Below are positions 1 through 5,258 of a stretch of 13,430 nucleotides of DNA, piece by piece. This DNA comes from an uncultured Porphyromonadaceae bacterium (GTDB taxonomy: Bacteria > Bacteroidota > Bacteroidia > Bacteroidales > Muribaculaceae). Each line of letters starts with the position of its first letter. Position 1 is the first letter of the stretch. The notes beneath the pieces were generated by a model that ran no database searches, had not been told where the DNA came from, and saw only the letters and a list, made by a program, of their open reading frames with translations. The DNA is taken from contig CAMWMW010000004.1 of assembly GCA_947175455.1 (NCBI GenBank), positions 1-13,430 of the forward strand, written 5' to 3'. The position numbers were made by a program, and so were the translations under genes.

Positions 1-5
1 AGGGT

Positions 6-15
6 GGGGGGGGGG
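6..15. repeat. Run of ten G at the window edge
   Basis: Ten consecutive G residues follow GGGT at the extreme start of the window, downstream of the first minus-strand gene. It may be a contig-edge artefact or a slippage-prone tract. No gene overlaps it within the window. Confidence 0.5.
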
Positions 16-40
16 AGGAATCTCGTCGAACAGTGATTAC

Positions 41-466
41 TTATGCTATATTGAGATATTTCTCAATCTTGTATCTCGTATCTGATATGTCGTGGAATCT
101 CTGGAATGGATATCCATATTCCACCATTTCCTTCTTGCTAATCTGAATTTCGATTCCGACCTTTTCAAGAAGAGTAAGCTCCTTGTCTGAGAGGTAGGCT
201 ATTGTCAATGGAAGATTGCCTCCATTAATCACTTCAGATGACAGCTTGTTTCTTATTTCGATGAGAGAATCTTTGAGCTTGCGCTTTTCTTCTTTTGATT
301 TTGCCCATTCCTTGGCTTTACTAACTCTGCTTGCATTCATCTTGCACCACATCTTGCAGAATTCATCTTTGTCAAGGTCTGATTCCATGTAGACGATATG
401 GATTGCATCAAATTCTTTGGAGGTTACTTCAACTCCTGTTCTTTCTTTAAATTCTGATTGTAACAT
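41..466 (-). CDS. Hypothetical protein, 141 aa, leader-motif regulated
   Basis: I do not recognise this family. The product is a soluble protein of 141 residues with a charged, probably helical middle segment rich in Lys and Glu (about residues 45-75) and two Cys close together (FCKMWCKM). No membrane segment or signal peptide is seen. The reading frame extends upstream to 538, but I place the start at the ATG at 464-466. The longer version would be translated across a Bacteroidetes promoter (496-527) and the shared ACTAAAAGTAA leader (472-482), which ends five bases before this ATG. It is a single-gene unit on the minus strand, separated from the upstream unit by a candidate small RNA. It shares promoter architecture with the ArdC, 2854 and 10522 units, so it is probably co-regulated with them. 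The function is unknown. Confidence 0.8.
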   Translation of the reverse strand: MLQSEFKERTGVEVTSKEFDAIHIVYMESDLDKDEFCKMWCKMNASRVSKAKEWAKSKEEKRKLKDSLIEIRNKLSSEVINGGNLPLTIAYLSDKELTLLEKVGIEIQISKKEMVEYGYPFQRFHDISDTRYKIEKYLNIA

Positions 467-471
467 CTTGA

Positions 472-482
472 TTACTTTTAGT
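472..482 (-). promoter_or_regulatory. Shared leader motif ACTAAAAGTAA (copy 1)
   Basis: An exact copy of the 11-nt element found before eight genes in this window, here 5 nt before the ATG at 466. It is A-rich, as expected for a Bacteroidetes translation-initiation region without a Shine-Dalgarno sequence. It is perfectly complementary to the predicted 5' end of the small RNA at about 591-660. Confidence 0.75.
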
Positions 483-495
483 TTATTTGGATATG

Positions 496-527
496 TAAAG
501 GTAGTGAGATTTTTTGAATTGACCAAA
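496..527 (-). promoter_or_regulatory. Bacteroidetes-type promoter for the 466 gene
   Basis: On the minus strand a -33 box TTTGG (523-527) is followed, after 19 bases, by the -7 box TACCTTTA (496-503). This fits the TTTG/TAnnTTTG consensus of the Bacteroidetes primary sigma factor, with A for the final G. Downstream comes CATATCCAAA and then the shared leader. The same arrangement recurs at 2892-2923, 4897-4928 and 10555-10586. Unlike those three, no GTTTAAC pair is seen upstream. Confidence 0.75.
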
Positions 528-590
528 TAAAATTGCATTTATTTTGCTATTAATCAGTATTTTATAATCACACTTCTACACAAATCTTAT

Positions 591-623
591 AAAAAAAAAG
601 ACGCGACCCTCACGGGCAGCGCC
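591..623 (-). terminator. Intrinsic terminator with GTGA loop and nine U
   Basis: The stem arms are around 600-609 and 614-623, with the loop on the minus strand reading GTGA. There is one mismatch and two G-U pairs. A run of nine T follows on the minus strand. It ends the candidate small RNA and could also stop read-through from the MutS-domain gene ending at 769. Confidence 0.8.
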
Positions 624-660
624 ATCCAATACGCCTGATTTCTCAGGCACACTAAAAGTA
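591..660 (-). ncRNA. Candidate small RNA, antisense to the shared leader
   Basis: Reading the minus strand, a -7 box TATCTTTG (666-673) is followed by about 70 nt with two compact hairpins and nine U. Hairpin 1 (633-648) is GCCTGA-GAAA-TCAGGC, a perfect 6-bp stem with a GNRA tetraloop. Hairpin 2 (600-623) has a GTGA (GNRA) loop, a CCC/GGG inner stem, one U-C mismatch and a GC-rich outer stem, and runs straight into the U-tract (591-599), so it acts as an intrinsic terminator. The RNA should start within about 655-661, so its unpaired 5' end would read (U)UACUUUUAGUGU. That is the exact antisense of the ACACTAAAAGTAA leader placed before eight genes here. I see no convincing coding frame in it. 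Its role as a trans-acting regulator is an inference. Alternatives are a terminator plus an inverted fragment of a leader, or a member of a known Bacteroidales small RNA family that I cannot identify. Confidence 0.6.
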
Positions 661-665
661 ATATG

Positions 666-697
666 CAAAGATACTACTTTTATGCGACTTATGAAAA
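666..697 (-). promoter_or_regulatory. Promoter of the candidate small RNA
   Basis: On the minus strand, TATCTTTGC (665-673) matches the Bacteroidetes -7 consensus TAnnTTTG exactly. The -33 position, 19 bases upstream (693-697), reads TTTTC, only a partial match to TTTG. The box is strong and the -33 element weak. Confidence 0.6.
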
Positions 698-768
698 TTT
701 TTCGACCAGATTAATGATATTTAATCATTTCTTGACTGCTCTCTATAATATTCGTATCTTGTCATGTC

Positions 769-1278
769 TCAGTCAAATAATGATGGTGGATTCATTTCAT
801 AACAATCTTCAAACGCTCTTCTTGGAGAGACTCCAATGCTTACAGCAAGATTCTTTAATTCTTGCGTTTTAAGGCGTATTTCCTCAAAGATGGATAGTTT
901 GTTAAGAATCTCGTTAAAGGCTGTGAGAATCGGGAAAAAAGGGGTTAAATCCGGCATTTCATGCTTTGGTATACCTCGTTTTTCAAGTTTCTTTGTAAGC
1001 CGAGGGTCTTCAAGTTGCTCACATATCGCTACGCGCTTTCCGGCTCTTACCAATCTTGGCAGATACGTGTCGAGCGCATAATGAGGAAATCCGGCAAGTT
1101 CAATATACTTATCGTTGCCAGTTGCTCGTCTGGTTAAAGTTATGCCAAGGACAGAAGATGCCACCACTGCATCTTCATTGAGACATTCATAGAAATCTCC
1201 TAATCTGAACAGAAGCACCGCATCCGGGTGCTTCCTCTTCATTTCTGAGTATTGCTTTATGAGTGGTATCTGTGCCAT
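769..1278 (-). CDS. Stand-alone MutS domain I (mismatch-recognition) protein
   Basis: The 169-residue product matches only the N-terminal DNA-binding domain I of MutS. Roughly residues 1-95 contain the family signatures [12 protein letters not shown], a TLTRR segment, [12 protein letters not shown] and [10 protein letters not shown]. The mismatch-contacting Phe-X-Glu motif is kept (F29-Y30-E31, equivalent to Phe36 and Glu38 of E. coli MutS). The connector, lever, clamp and ATPase domains are absent, as full MutS is over 800 residues. The C-terminal 70 residues are unlike MutS and end in PSLFD, which loosely resembles a sliding-clamp-binding tail. Short MutS-domain proteins occur in Bacteroidales mobile elements, but their job is unknown to me. 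Binding distorted DNA or interfering with host mismatch repair are possibilities. The ATG lies 2 nt after the stop of the preceding gene (TAATCATG), so it is translationally linked to it. It is last in the unit that starts at 2854. Confidence 0.85.
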   Translation of the reverse strand: MAQIPLIKQYSEMKRKHPDAVLLFRLGDFYECLNEDAVVASSVLGITLTRRATGNDKYIELAGFPHYALDTYLPRLVRAGKRVAICEQLEDPRLTKKLEKRGIPKHEMPDLTPFFPILTAFNEILNKLSIFEEIRLKTQELKNLAVSIGVSPRRAFEDCYEMNPPSLFD

Positions 1279-1280
1279 GA

Positions 1281-1631
1281 TTATGCTATTTGATAGTAGT
1301 TTTCTATTAGCTGTTTGAGGTCATTGTGCCATCCATCAAAGTCGTTCACACTCTCGCGGATAGTAAAAGCGTTTATGTATCTCTCATCTTGACGGAGGGT
1401 GTCAATTTTCTCGTCTATGCCAAACGACTCATGCCATTTCTTCAACTCATCTATTGTGAACGGCATAAGCACGATTATCATATCTACACCGCCATCAGTC
1501 CAATTCTCAATCTCAGCGCATATTTTTCCGTCCTGTTCAAATAAATACACTGCACGATTATTCTCTTCAAGATAATTAAGGAGGACTTTCTGCTCATCCG
1601 TAAGTCTGTTGTAATAATCAGTCTGTGTCAT
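1281..1631 (-). CDS. Hypothetical protein, 116 aa, acidic
   Basis: I do not recognise a named domain. The product is a small soluble acidic protein with several Trp and Tyr residues and a conserved-looking core [15 protein letters not shown] followed by [12 protein letters not shown]. It has no signal peptide or membrane helix. The stop of the upstream radC-like gene and this ATG are 2 nt apart (TAATCATG), and the same spacing joins it to the MutS-domain gene behind it, so the three are probably made together. A mobile-element accessory role is inferred from context alone. Confidence 0.75.
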   Translation of the reverse strand: MTQTDYYNRLTDEQKVLLNYLEENNRAVYLFEQDGKICAEIENWTDGGVDMIIVLMPFTIDELKKWHESFGIDEKIDTLRQDERYINAFTIRESVNDFDGWHNDLKQLIENYYQIA

Positions 1632-1633
1632 GA

Positions 1634-2089
1634 TTATAATCTTCCTTCGTCATTATAACTGTAATATCCGTAAGCTGATATTATCAAGTGGTCAAGAACT
1701 CTTATATTGAGGATTTCTCCGGCAGACTTTGCTTTCCTGGTAATTATATCATCTTCAGGACTTGGGATGAGATTGCCACTTGGATGATTATGACACATGA
1801 TGATGGAATGAGCATTAAACAAGAGAGCTCCGGCAAATATCATTTTATTATCGACTACGGTAGCTGAAGTCCCACCTTCTGAAATTGTCTGGAATCCGAG
1901 AATCCTGTTAGCCCTATTAAGGTAGACAACTCTAAAGCTTTCTCTATATTCAATCTCTCCTTCTTGGTACGTCGACCTAATGAAATCTGCTGTTTCTTTT
2001 GAACTGGTAGCTTTCTTGTATTCAGCAGCGTGGTCTGATACGTATGACAACCGGATCTGCGGAATCTTATATTCTTTACTTGAAATCAT
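1634..2089 (-). CDS. radC: RadC-like JAB/JAMM-domain protein
   Basis: This is a 151-residue protein of the RadC/JAB (MPN) family and covers just the metalloprotease-like domain. Visible metal-site residues are Glu50 (YRESFRVVYL), His100 and His102 (CHNHPSGN), Ser110 and Asp113 (PSPEDD), the complete E...HxH...SxxD JAMM set. Chromosomal RadC proteins are about 220 residues and carry an N-terminal helix-hairpin-helix region. That part is missing here, as in the short RadC proteins of phages and conjugative elements. The biological role of such proteins is unsettled, with DNA repair and anti-restriction proposed. The frame opens upstream at a TTG (2122), but that codon lies in the loop of a hairpin (2110-2132), so I chose the ATG at 2089. 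Its neighbours are an acidic unknown protein upstream and an unknown gene plus the MutS domain downstream, all from the promoter at 2892-2923. Confidence 0.85.
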   Translation of the reverse strand: MISSKEYKIPQIRLSYVSDHAAEYKKATSSKETADFIRSTYQEGEIEYRESFRVVYLNRANRILGFQTISEGGTSATVVDNKMIFAGALLFNAHSIIMCHNHPSGNLIPSPEDDIITRKAKSAGEILNIRVLDHLIISAYGYYSYNDEGRL

Positions 2090-2109
2090 ATTGCATTTTG
2101 AGATTGAGG

Positions 2110-2132
2110 GGAGGGAGCGCAATGCTCCCTCC
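2110..2132 (-). promoter_or_regulatory. Intergenic hairpin before the radC-like gene
   Basis: A perfect 9-bp GC-rich stem, GGAGGGAGC / GCTCCCTCC, with a 5-nt loop lies between the stop at 2144 and the ATG at 2089. No U-run follows on either strand, so it is not a typical intrinsic terminator. It could protect or set the processing of the mRNA, or tune expression of the three downstream genes. Confidence 0.6.
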
Positions 2133-2143
2133 TGATTGGTCAG

Positions 2144-2854
2144 TCATTTATCGGATTTTTTGAAATTGAGAACATAGTCTGTGAGCTTGGTGTCACTTGC
2201 CGGTACTCTGTGATACTGTCTTGCAATCGCTTCCGGGAGATTCATTAAGCATTTAGCCGCAAGTTCAAGCTGCTCCTTATATGACCGTTTCATTCTTATG
2301 ATTACAGCGTAACATCTATGATAGAGAGCCACATCATCAAGCGTCATGGCATTGCTCGCAACTATCAATCCTTCACTGACACCCTTGTTATTCATTCTTA
2401 TCATTCTCGCAGTGTCTCCGACTGACAGTCCGTAGAAGTTCTCGCGATGTCCGAACCACTCAACCGAGTCTCCTGTATTGCGATACAGCATGTATTCAAC
2501 TTCTTCAATTTGGGAATCATCAGTCGGCTTCTCTTCATTTGACTCGTCTTGTTCTTCAGCAGCAATCGCATCTGCAATAGCATCCATTTCTTCAATATTT
2601 GCTATCTCTTCAGGAATGCTTCCGTCCTCTTCGGTCTCATTTTCAATCTCAGGAAGATACTTTTCCTCTTCCTCTGCCACTTCATCAACAGGGATGATAT
2701 TTGCATTTTTGTAGTAGGTGACGAGACAGTTCCAACTTTTTACTCCAAGTTCTTTGATGTATTCGGATCTGAGTTCTCTCGTCTTTTCGAGTGCTACTTC
2801 AAATGTGTTGGATGCGAAGATTGACTTTACGGCGTTTTTGATTTCTGATTTCAT
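2144..2854 (-). CDS. Hypothetical protein, 236 aa, with acidic low-complexity middle
   Basis: The family is not recognised. Three parts are visible: an N-terminal basic/helical region (residues 1-50), a strongly acidic low-complexity stretch (about residues 57-115, mostly Glu, Asp, Ala and Ile), and a C-terminal folded-looking region (about 120-236) with SVEWFGHRENFYGL and a helical RMKRSYKEQLELAAKCLMNL segment. There is no signal peptide or membrane span. The ATG follows the shared leader ACTAAAAGTAA (2862-2872) by 7 nt and a strong promoter at 2892-2923. It heads a four-gene unit with the radC-like gene, an unknown gene and the MutS domain. The acidic segment could mimic DNA, as some anti-restriction proteins do, but this is speculation from composition only. 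Confidence 0.8.
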   Translation of the reverse strand: MKSEIKNAVKSIFASNTFEVALEKTRELRSEYIKELGVKSWNCLVTYYKNANIIPVDEVAEEEEKYLPEIENETEEDGSIPEEIANIEEMDAIADAIAAEEQDESNEEKPTDDSQIEEVEYMLYRNTGDSVEWFGHRENFYGLSVGDTARMIRMNNKGVSEGLIVASNAMTLDDVALYHRCYAVIIRMKRSYKEQLELAAKCLMNLPEAIARQYHRVPASDTKLTDYVLNFKKSDK

Positions 2855-2861
2855 ATCTTTC

Positions 2862-2872
2862 TTACTTTTAGT
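2862..2872 (-). promoter_or_regulatory. Shared leader motif ACTAAAAGTAA (copy 2)
   Basis: An exact copy 7 nt before the ATG at 2854, extended to ACACTAAAAGTAAG. Thirteen bases (ACACTAAAAGTAA) are complementary to the predicted 5' end of the candidate small RNA. Confidence 0.75.
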
Positions 2873-2891
2873 GTTTGTTATTTTGGATATG

Positions 2892-2923
2892 CAAAAGTAG
2901 TAATTATATTTGAGTTTACCAAA
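2892..2923 (-). promoter_or_regulatory. Bacteroidetes-type promoter for the 2854 operon
   Basis: The -33 box TTTGG (2919-2923), 19 bases, then the -7 box TACTTTTG (2892-2899) are a full match to TAnnTTTG. Downstream is CATATCCAAAA, then the shared leader. A pair of GATTAAC/GTTTAAC sites lies 23 bp upstream of the -33 box. Confidence 0.8.
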
Positions 2924-2945
2924 TTTAATTACCTAATAATCAAAT

Positions 2946-2962
2946 GATTAACGTTGTTTAAC
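2946..2962. repeat. Tandem GATTAAC / GTTTAAC sites upstream of promoter
   Basis: Plus-strand GATTAAC (2946-2952) and GTTTAAC (2956-2962) have a 10-bp period, about one helical turn. The same pairing occurs at 4952-4968 and 10620-10636, always upstream of a leader-motif promoter. This is a possible regulator-binding site. Confidence 0.45.
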
Positions 2963-2964
2963 TG

Positions 2965-3888
2965 TTATAATCCGAAAATCATGTCAATTGCCTTCTCTGC
3001 CTTTCCAGCAGCCGCTATAAATGCCTTCGGATCACTTGATAGAAACCTTGCCCATGACTTGAGATAGGCAGCACTGTTCTCTTCCGTTTCTTTGCATTCT
3101 ATTCCAAGCTTTGACATACATGCGGCTGCTCCAATTTCTGCGACAAGCTCTTCTCGCGAATACTTCTCATTTGCTTTGTGTACCCCTCCCTTCAGACGGT
3201 TCAATCTTGACGGATGCCCGGTGGAATGAGTCAGTTCATGAAACAATGTGGAGTAAAATTCTGAAATTTCTGAGAACTGCTCTCTGAGTGGCACTGTTAC
3301 GGAATCTGATGCAGGACGATAGAATGCAGAATTACTTTTCTGTATTATCAGAGTCACACCGCTTCGTTGACAATACTGAGATGCTGTATTTTCCGCGTTT
3401 TCTATCGGATTGATGGTTGATATTAATTCCGGTTCTTTAGGCTGATATTTGGCTTTTATTCCCTCTGTATCGTCGATATGGAACACCCTATAATATTTAA
3501 GTACTGGGTTCTTCCATGCCACCCATTGGGTTTCCTTTTCATCATCCTGACTGTCTTCCTCTCCTTCAGGAGCCTTGACCGGTTTCAGTCCCCCGCATTG
3601 CCAAAACACTACAACATCTGATTTCGCACCTTTCTTGACACTGCCCCCCTCTTTCTTAATCTGGTTGAAAGTAAGATACTCCCCTGACCGGAATCCGAGA
3701 AGTATCTGATTCAGCAATGAGTATGGCTTACCATTGGTATGACTCACTGCCACATCTTCCACACAATGTGACCATGGTTTTCTCCAAGGATTTATGCCCT
3801 GCTCCATGATGGAGATGAGCTTGTTTGTTACTTGCTCGCAGATGCTTTGTTCTACCTGTGCAGCAGTTTTCTTTTCTTTCGTCTTCAT
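2965..3888 (-). CDS. ardC: ArdC-like antirestriction protein (ssDNA-binding plus zincin)
   Basis: The 307-residue product has the two-part ArdC layout. The N-terminal ArdC-like single-strand-DNA-binding domain (about residues 10-140) includes GINPWRKPW, a typical YSLLNQILL segment, FNQIKKEGG and VVVFWQ. The C-terminal zincin-like metallopeptidase domain (about 170-300) has HELTH at 217-221 (HExxH) followed by STGH and, 25-30 residues later, EELVAEIGAA supplying the likely third ligand. ArdC proteins are carried by conjugative plasmids and phages and are reported to protect incoming DNA from restriction. The frame opens upstream at a TTG (3918). I chose the ATG at 3888 because the longer form would translate the shared leader (3888-3898), whose last A is the first base of this ATG. 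It is the last gene of the unit starting at 4867, downstream of two DUF-type genes. Confidence 0.88.
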   Translation of the reverse strand: MKTKEKKTAAQVEQSICEQVTNKLISIMEQGINPWRKPWSHCVEDVAVSHTNGKPYSLLNQILLGFRSGEYLTFNQIKKEGGSVKKGAKSDVVVFWQCGGLKPVKAPEGEEDSQDDEKETQWVAWKNPVLKYYRVFHIDDTEGIKAKYQPKEPELISTINPIENAENTASQYCQRSGVTLIIQKSNSAFYRPASDSVTVPLREQFSEISEFYSTLFHELTHSTGHPSRLNRLKGGVHKANEKYSREELVAEIGAAACMSKLGIECKETEENSAAYLKSWARFLSSDPKAFIAAAGKAEKAIDMIFGL

Positions 3889-3898
3889 TACTTTTAGT
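3888..3898 (-). promoter_or_regulatory. Shared leader motif ACTAAAAGTAA (copy 3, ArdC)
   Basis: An exact copy, extended to ACACTAAAAGTAAT, that abuts the ArdC start: its final A is the A of ATG. It is internal to an operon, with no promoter boxes next to it, so the element appears to act at the RNA level. Fourteen bases match the small RNA antisense. Confidence 0.7.
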
Positions 3899-3910
3899 GT
3901 TACCTGATGA

Positions 3911-4306
3911 CTAACCAATTTCTTGCTCTCTGATCGTTATTGAAGCTTGGGTCATTATCCTGTACTCCGGACTGTCTCCATCATCCATTACCGGATGAAA
4001 CTCATCATTCTTGATGTTGCCACCAATTACCAACGTTGACCAGAGGAATGCCTCCCTGTGTTCAGGATTCCTCAGATTGTATATCATTTCAATCTTATAG
4101 TGAGAAACTTTCCCATTCCTTTTACGTATGGTCTCAACATATTCAATACCACAGTGTGTCTCAGACCTTGCAATCATCGTCTGCTCTTCGATTATCATGT
4201 CAAGCTGCCTTTCAGCATCTTCTCTTGACATGCAGACAATAGCGTAAGTCTCAATCTTTGACTCTGTCGGATCATAGCCGTAGCCCTGTATTACATATAT
4301 CTTCAT
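3911..4306 (-). CDS. Hypothetical protein, 131 aa
   Basis: I do not recognise the family. The protein opens MKIYVIQGYGYDPTESKIET, has a segment SREDAERQLDMIIEEQ likely to be helical, and a C-terminal half with scattered charged residues. The layout suggests a small alpha/beta protein. No membrane or export signal is seen. Its ATG overlaps the TGA stop of the DUF3846 gene (ATGA), so it is translationally coupled to it and lacks its own copy of the shared leader. ArdC follows 22 nt downstream. The role is unknown. Confidence 0.75.
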   Translation of the reverse strand: MKIYVIQGYGYDPTESKIETYAIVCMSREDAERQLDMIIEEQTMIARSETHCGIEYVETIRKRNGKVSHYKIEMIYNLRNPEHREAFLWSTLVIGGNIKNDEFHPVMDDGDSPEYRIMTQASITIREQEIG

Positions 4307-4578
4307 ATCTCGTGCTCCTTACATATTACGACATCTCCAACAATATAATCAGTCAAATGAATCGCTCCTCTTGACAAGGCTATGAATGATGCGGTTTGAT
4401 TTGCGGGATAACCTTTCAGTTTTCCTTCCTCATCAAGTATCATGACCTCTCCATTATCCAGATAGATTATCTGGATATAGCCGCCTACCAATTTCTGAGC
4501 TTCTTCAAGCTCAAACTTCTTTCCATTTCCAGGAGTGATTGTCTTTTTAACTCCGTTTACTTTAATTAATGTTGCCAT
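4303..4578 (-). CDS. DUF3846-domain protein, 91 aa
   Basis: The small soluble protein matches the DUF3846 pattern: a short N-terminal strand (MATLIKVNG), then ELEEAQKLVGGYIQIIYLDN, a strand-turn DEEGKLKGYPAN, and a C-terminal DYIVGDVVICKEHE strand pair that resembles the usual IVGTVVI ending. Proteins of this family are common in phages and mobile elements and have no established biochemical function. The frame extends to 4605, but the first nine codons would be the shared leader itself, so the ATG at 4578 is preferred. The stop of the upstream gene (4592-4594) lies inside the leader copy at 4586-4596. The gene is second in the ArdC unit and overlaps the next gene by ATGA. Confidence 0.82.
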   Translation of the reverse strand: MATLIKVNGVKKTITPGNGKKFELEEAQKLVGGYIQIIYLDNGEVMILDEEGKLKGYPANQTASFIALSRGAIHLTDYIVGDVVICKEHEI

Positions 4579-4585
4579 ATTGTTA

Positions 4586-4596
4586 TTACTTTTAGT
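4586..4596 (-). promoter_or_regulatory. Shared leader motif ACTAAAAGTAA (copy 4)
   Basis: An exact copy, extended to ACACTAAAAGTAAT, 7 nt before the ATG at 4578. The stop codon of the upstream gene (TAA, 4592-4594) is inside the motif, so a bound antisense RNA would also cover the termination site of that gene. Confidence 0.7.
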
Positions 4597-4867
4597 GTTC
4601 GTCAATGTCGAATTTAACTCCGATTTTCATGTCGTCGCTGAAGTATCGTAGTATATTCTCGCTCTTTGTCTGATACTCTCCGAATGGACTATAAACCTCA
4701 AGTTCGTCAAATGAAATCCATTCGTCATTGGAGTAGTCTATGCCATCGAGCAGGAGTTCAAATACATCGTTTGCATACTTGAGGTCAGAGAAGTATCTTT
4801 TGCTTTCATTTTCTCCCGTCTTCAGCCATTTGCTGATATTGTGGGTTATTCTGTAAACTTTGTTCAT
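4592..4867 (-). CDS. Hypothetical protein, 91 aa
   Basis: The family is not recognised. This small soluble protein begins MNKVYRITHNISKWLKTGEN and has an acidic middle and end (for example YSNDEWISFDELEVYSPFGE). The frame runs up to 4927, but the extra 20 codons would translate a promoter and the leader, so I place the start at 4867, 5 nt after the shared leader (4873-4883). It is the first gene of the unit that goes on to DUF3846, an unknown protein and ArdC. Its stop codon is embedded in the next gene's leader. The promoter at 4897-4928 faces away from the plus-strand toxin operon, with about 75 bp between the two -33 boxes. Confidence 0.78.
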   Translation of the reverse strand: MNKVYRITHNISKWLKTGENESKRYFSDLKYANDVFELLLDGIDYSNDEWISFDELEVYSPFGEYQTKSENILRYFSDDMKIGVKFDIDEH

Positions 4868-4872
4868 CACTT

Positions 4873-4883
4873 TTACTTTTAGT
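4873..4883 (-). promoter_or_regulatory. Shared leader motif ACTAAAAGTAA (copy 5)
   Basis: An exact copy, preceded by AA (AAACTAAAAGTAA), 5 nt before the ATG at 4867 and downstream of a full promoter. Confidence 0.72.
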
Positions 4884-4896
4884 TTGATTGGATGTG

Positions 4897-4928
4897 TAAA
4901 ATTAATATTAGTTTTACTTTTATCCAAA
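4897..4928 (-). promoter_or_regulatory. Bacteroidetes-type promoter for the ArdC operon
   Basis: The -33 box TTTGG (4924-4928), 19 bases, then TAATTTTA (4897-4904), are followed by CACATCCAA and the shared leader. A GTTTAAC pair lies 24 bp upstream of the -33 box. Confidence 0.72.
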
Positions 4929-4951
4929 TATTAAATATCTGCAATCCAGTA

Positions 4952-4968
4952 GTTTAACTTTGTTTAAC
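4952..4968. repeat. Tandem GTTTAAC sites in the divergent intergenic region
   Basis: Two exact GTTTAAC copies (4952-4958 and 4962-4968) lie 10 bp apart. Each is a GTT-n-AAC palindrome. They sit between the minus-strand ArdC promoter and the plus-strand promoter of the MuF-ART gene, so a bound regulator could affect both. Confidence 0.5.
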
Positions 4969-5004
4969 TTTATAACTTTCACTATCATGCATCACTAATA
5001 TGTA

Positions 5005-5034
5005 TTTGTATTCCAAATACTTTTGCTAACTTTG
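5005..5034 (+). promoter_or_regulatory. Promoter for the 63-aa gene and MuF-ART toxin
   Basis: TTTG (5005-5008), 18 bases, then TAACTTTG (5027-5034) followed by C, match the Bacteroidetes consensus well. The predicted RNA start is near 5040, 20-odd bases before the ATG at 5062. The downstream leader lacks the ACTAAAAGTAA motif, so this unit is outside the shared regulon. Confidence 0.7.
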
Positions 5035-5061
5035 CATTACATTGACTTACAATCTCAGCAG

Positions 5062-5253
5062 ATGTCACTAATAGAAATCAAAATCACAGACAAGGGGAAT
5101 CATTGGCATAAGGAGATCCGAATTTTAGGATTTTCCATATGTCATCGCCATGACTATTCAGAAACCCCTGAAAACCGACGCACAATCGGCTTCAATTGTG
5201 GGCAATACTGTCCAGGAGAGGTCAATGATTATGATTGCTTGCCAGAAGAATAG
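5062..5253 (+). CDS. Small Cys/His-bearing protein, 63 aa, upstream of MuF-ART
   Basis: I do not recognise the family. The protein has HWHKEIRILGFSICHRHDY and then FNCGQYCPGE and YDCLPEE, so four Cys and four His are spread over about 45 residues. That could bind a metal, but the spacing matches no finger I can name. The frame opens at a TTG at 5023, upstream of the predicted RNA start, so I chose the ATG at 5062. It is first in the plus-strand unit and ends (TAG, 5251-5253) five bases before the MuF-ART ATG, so the two should be co-translated. It could be a chaperone, regulator or head-completion partner of the toxin. None of these is shown by the sequence. Confidence 0.65.
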   Translation: MSLIEIKITDKGNHWHKEIRILGFSICHRHDYSETPENRRTIGFNCGQYCPGEVNDYDCLPEE

Positions 5254-5258
5254 ATACC

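Noticed and set aside
663..872. Plus-strand frame of 69 codons whose ATG directly follows a copy of the leader motif
   Set aside because: No plus-strand promoter is seen, the motif here overlaps the start of the minus-strand small RNA, the frame runs into the MutS-domain gene on the other strand, and its composition looks random. It remains possible that it is a relic of an inverted gene start.
2478..2824. Overlapping Ser- and Phe-rich plus-strand frames
   Set aside because: They are the antisense of the acidic low-complexity stretch of the 2144-2854 gene (Glu/Asp codons read as Ser/Phe), without promoter or start signal.
4910..4921. A ninth leader motif inside the ArdC promoter
   Set aside because: The minus strand reads ATAAAAGTAAAAC, which only partly resembles ACTAAAAGTAA and lies within the -33/-7 spacer, far from a start codon.
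4867..4927. Upstream extension of the first ArdC-operon gene, and similar extensions at 466-538, 3888-3918, 4578-4605, 2089-2122, 5023-5062 and 5235-5259
   Set aside because: These would translate promoters, the shared leader or a hairpin, or begin at TTG. The ATGs just after the leader or near the RNA start fit better.
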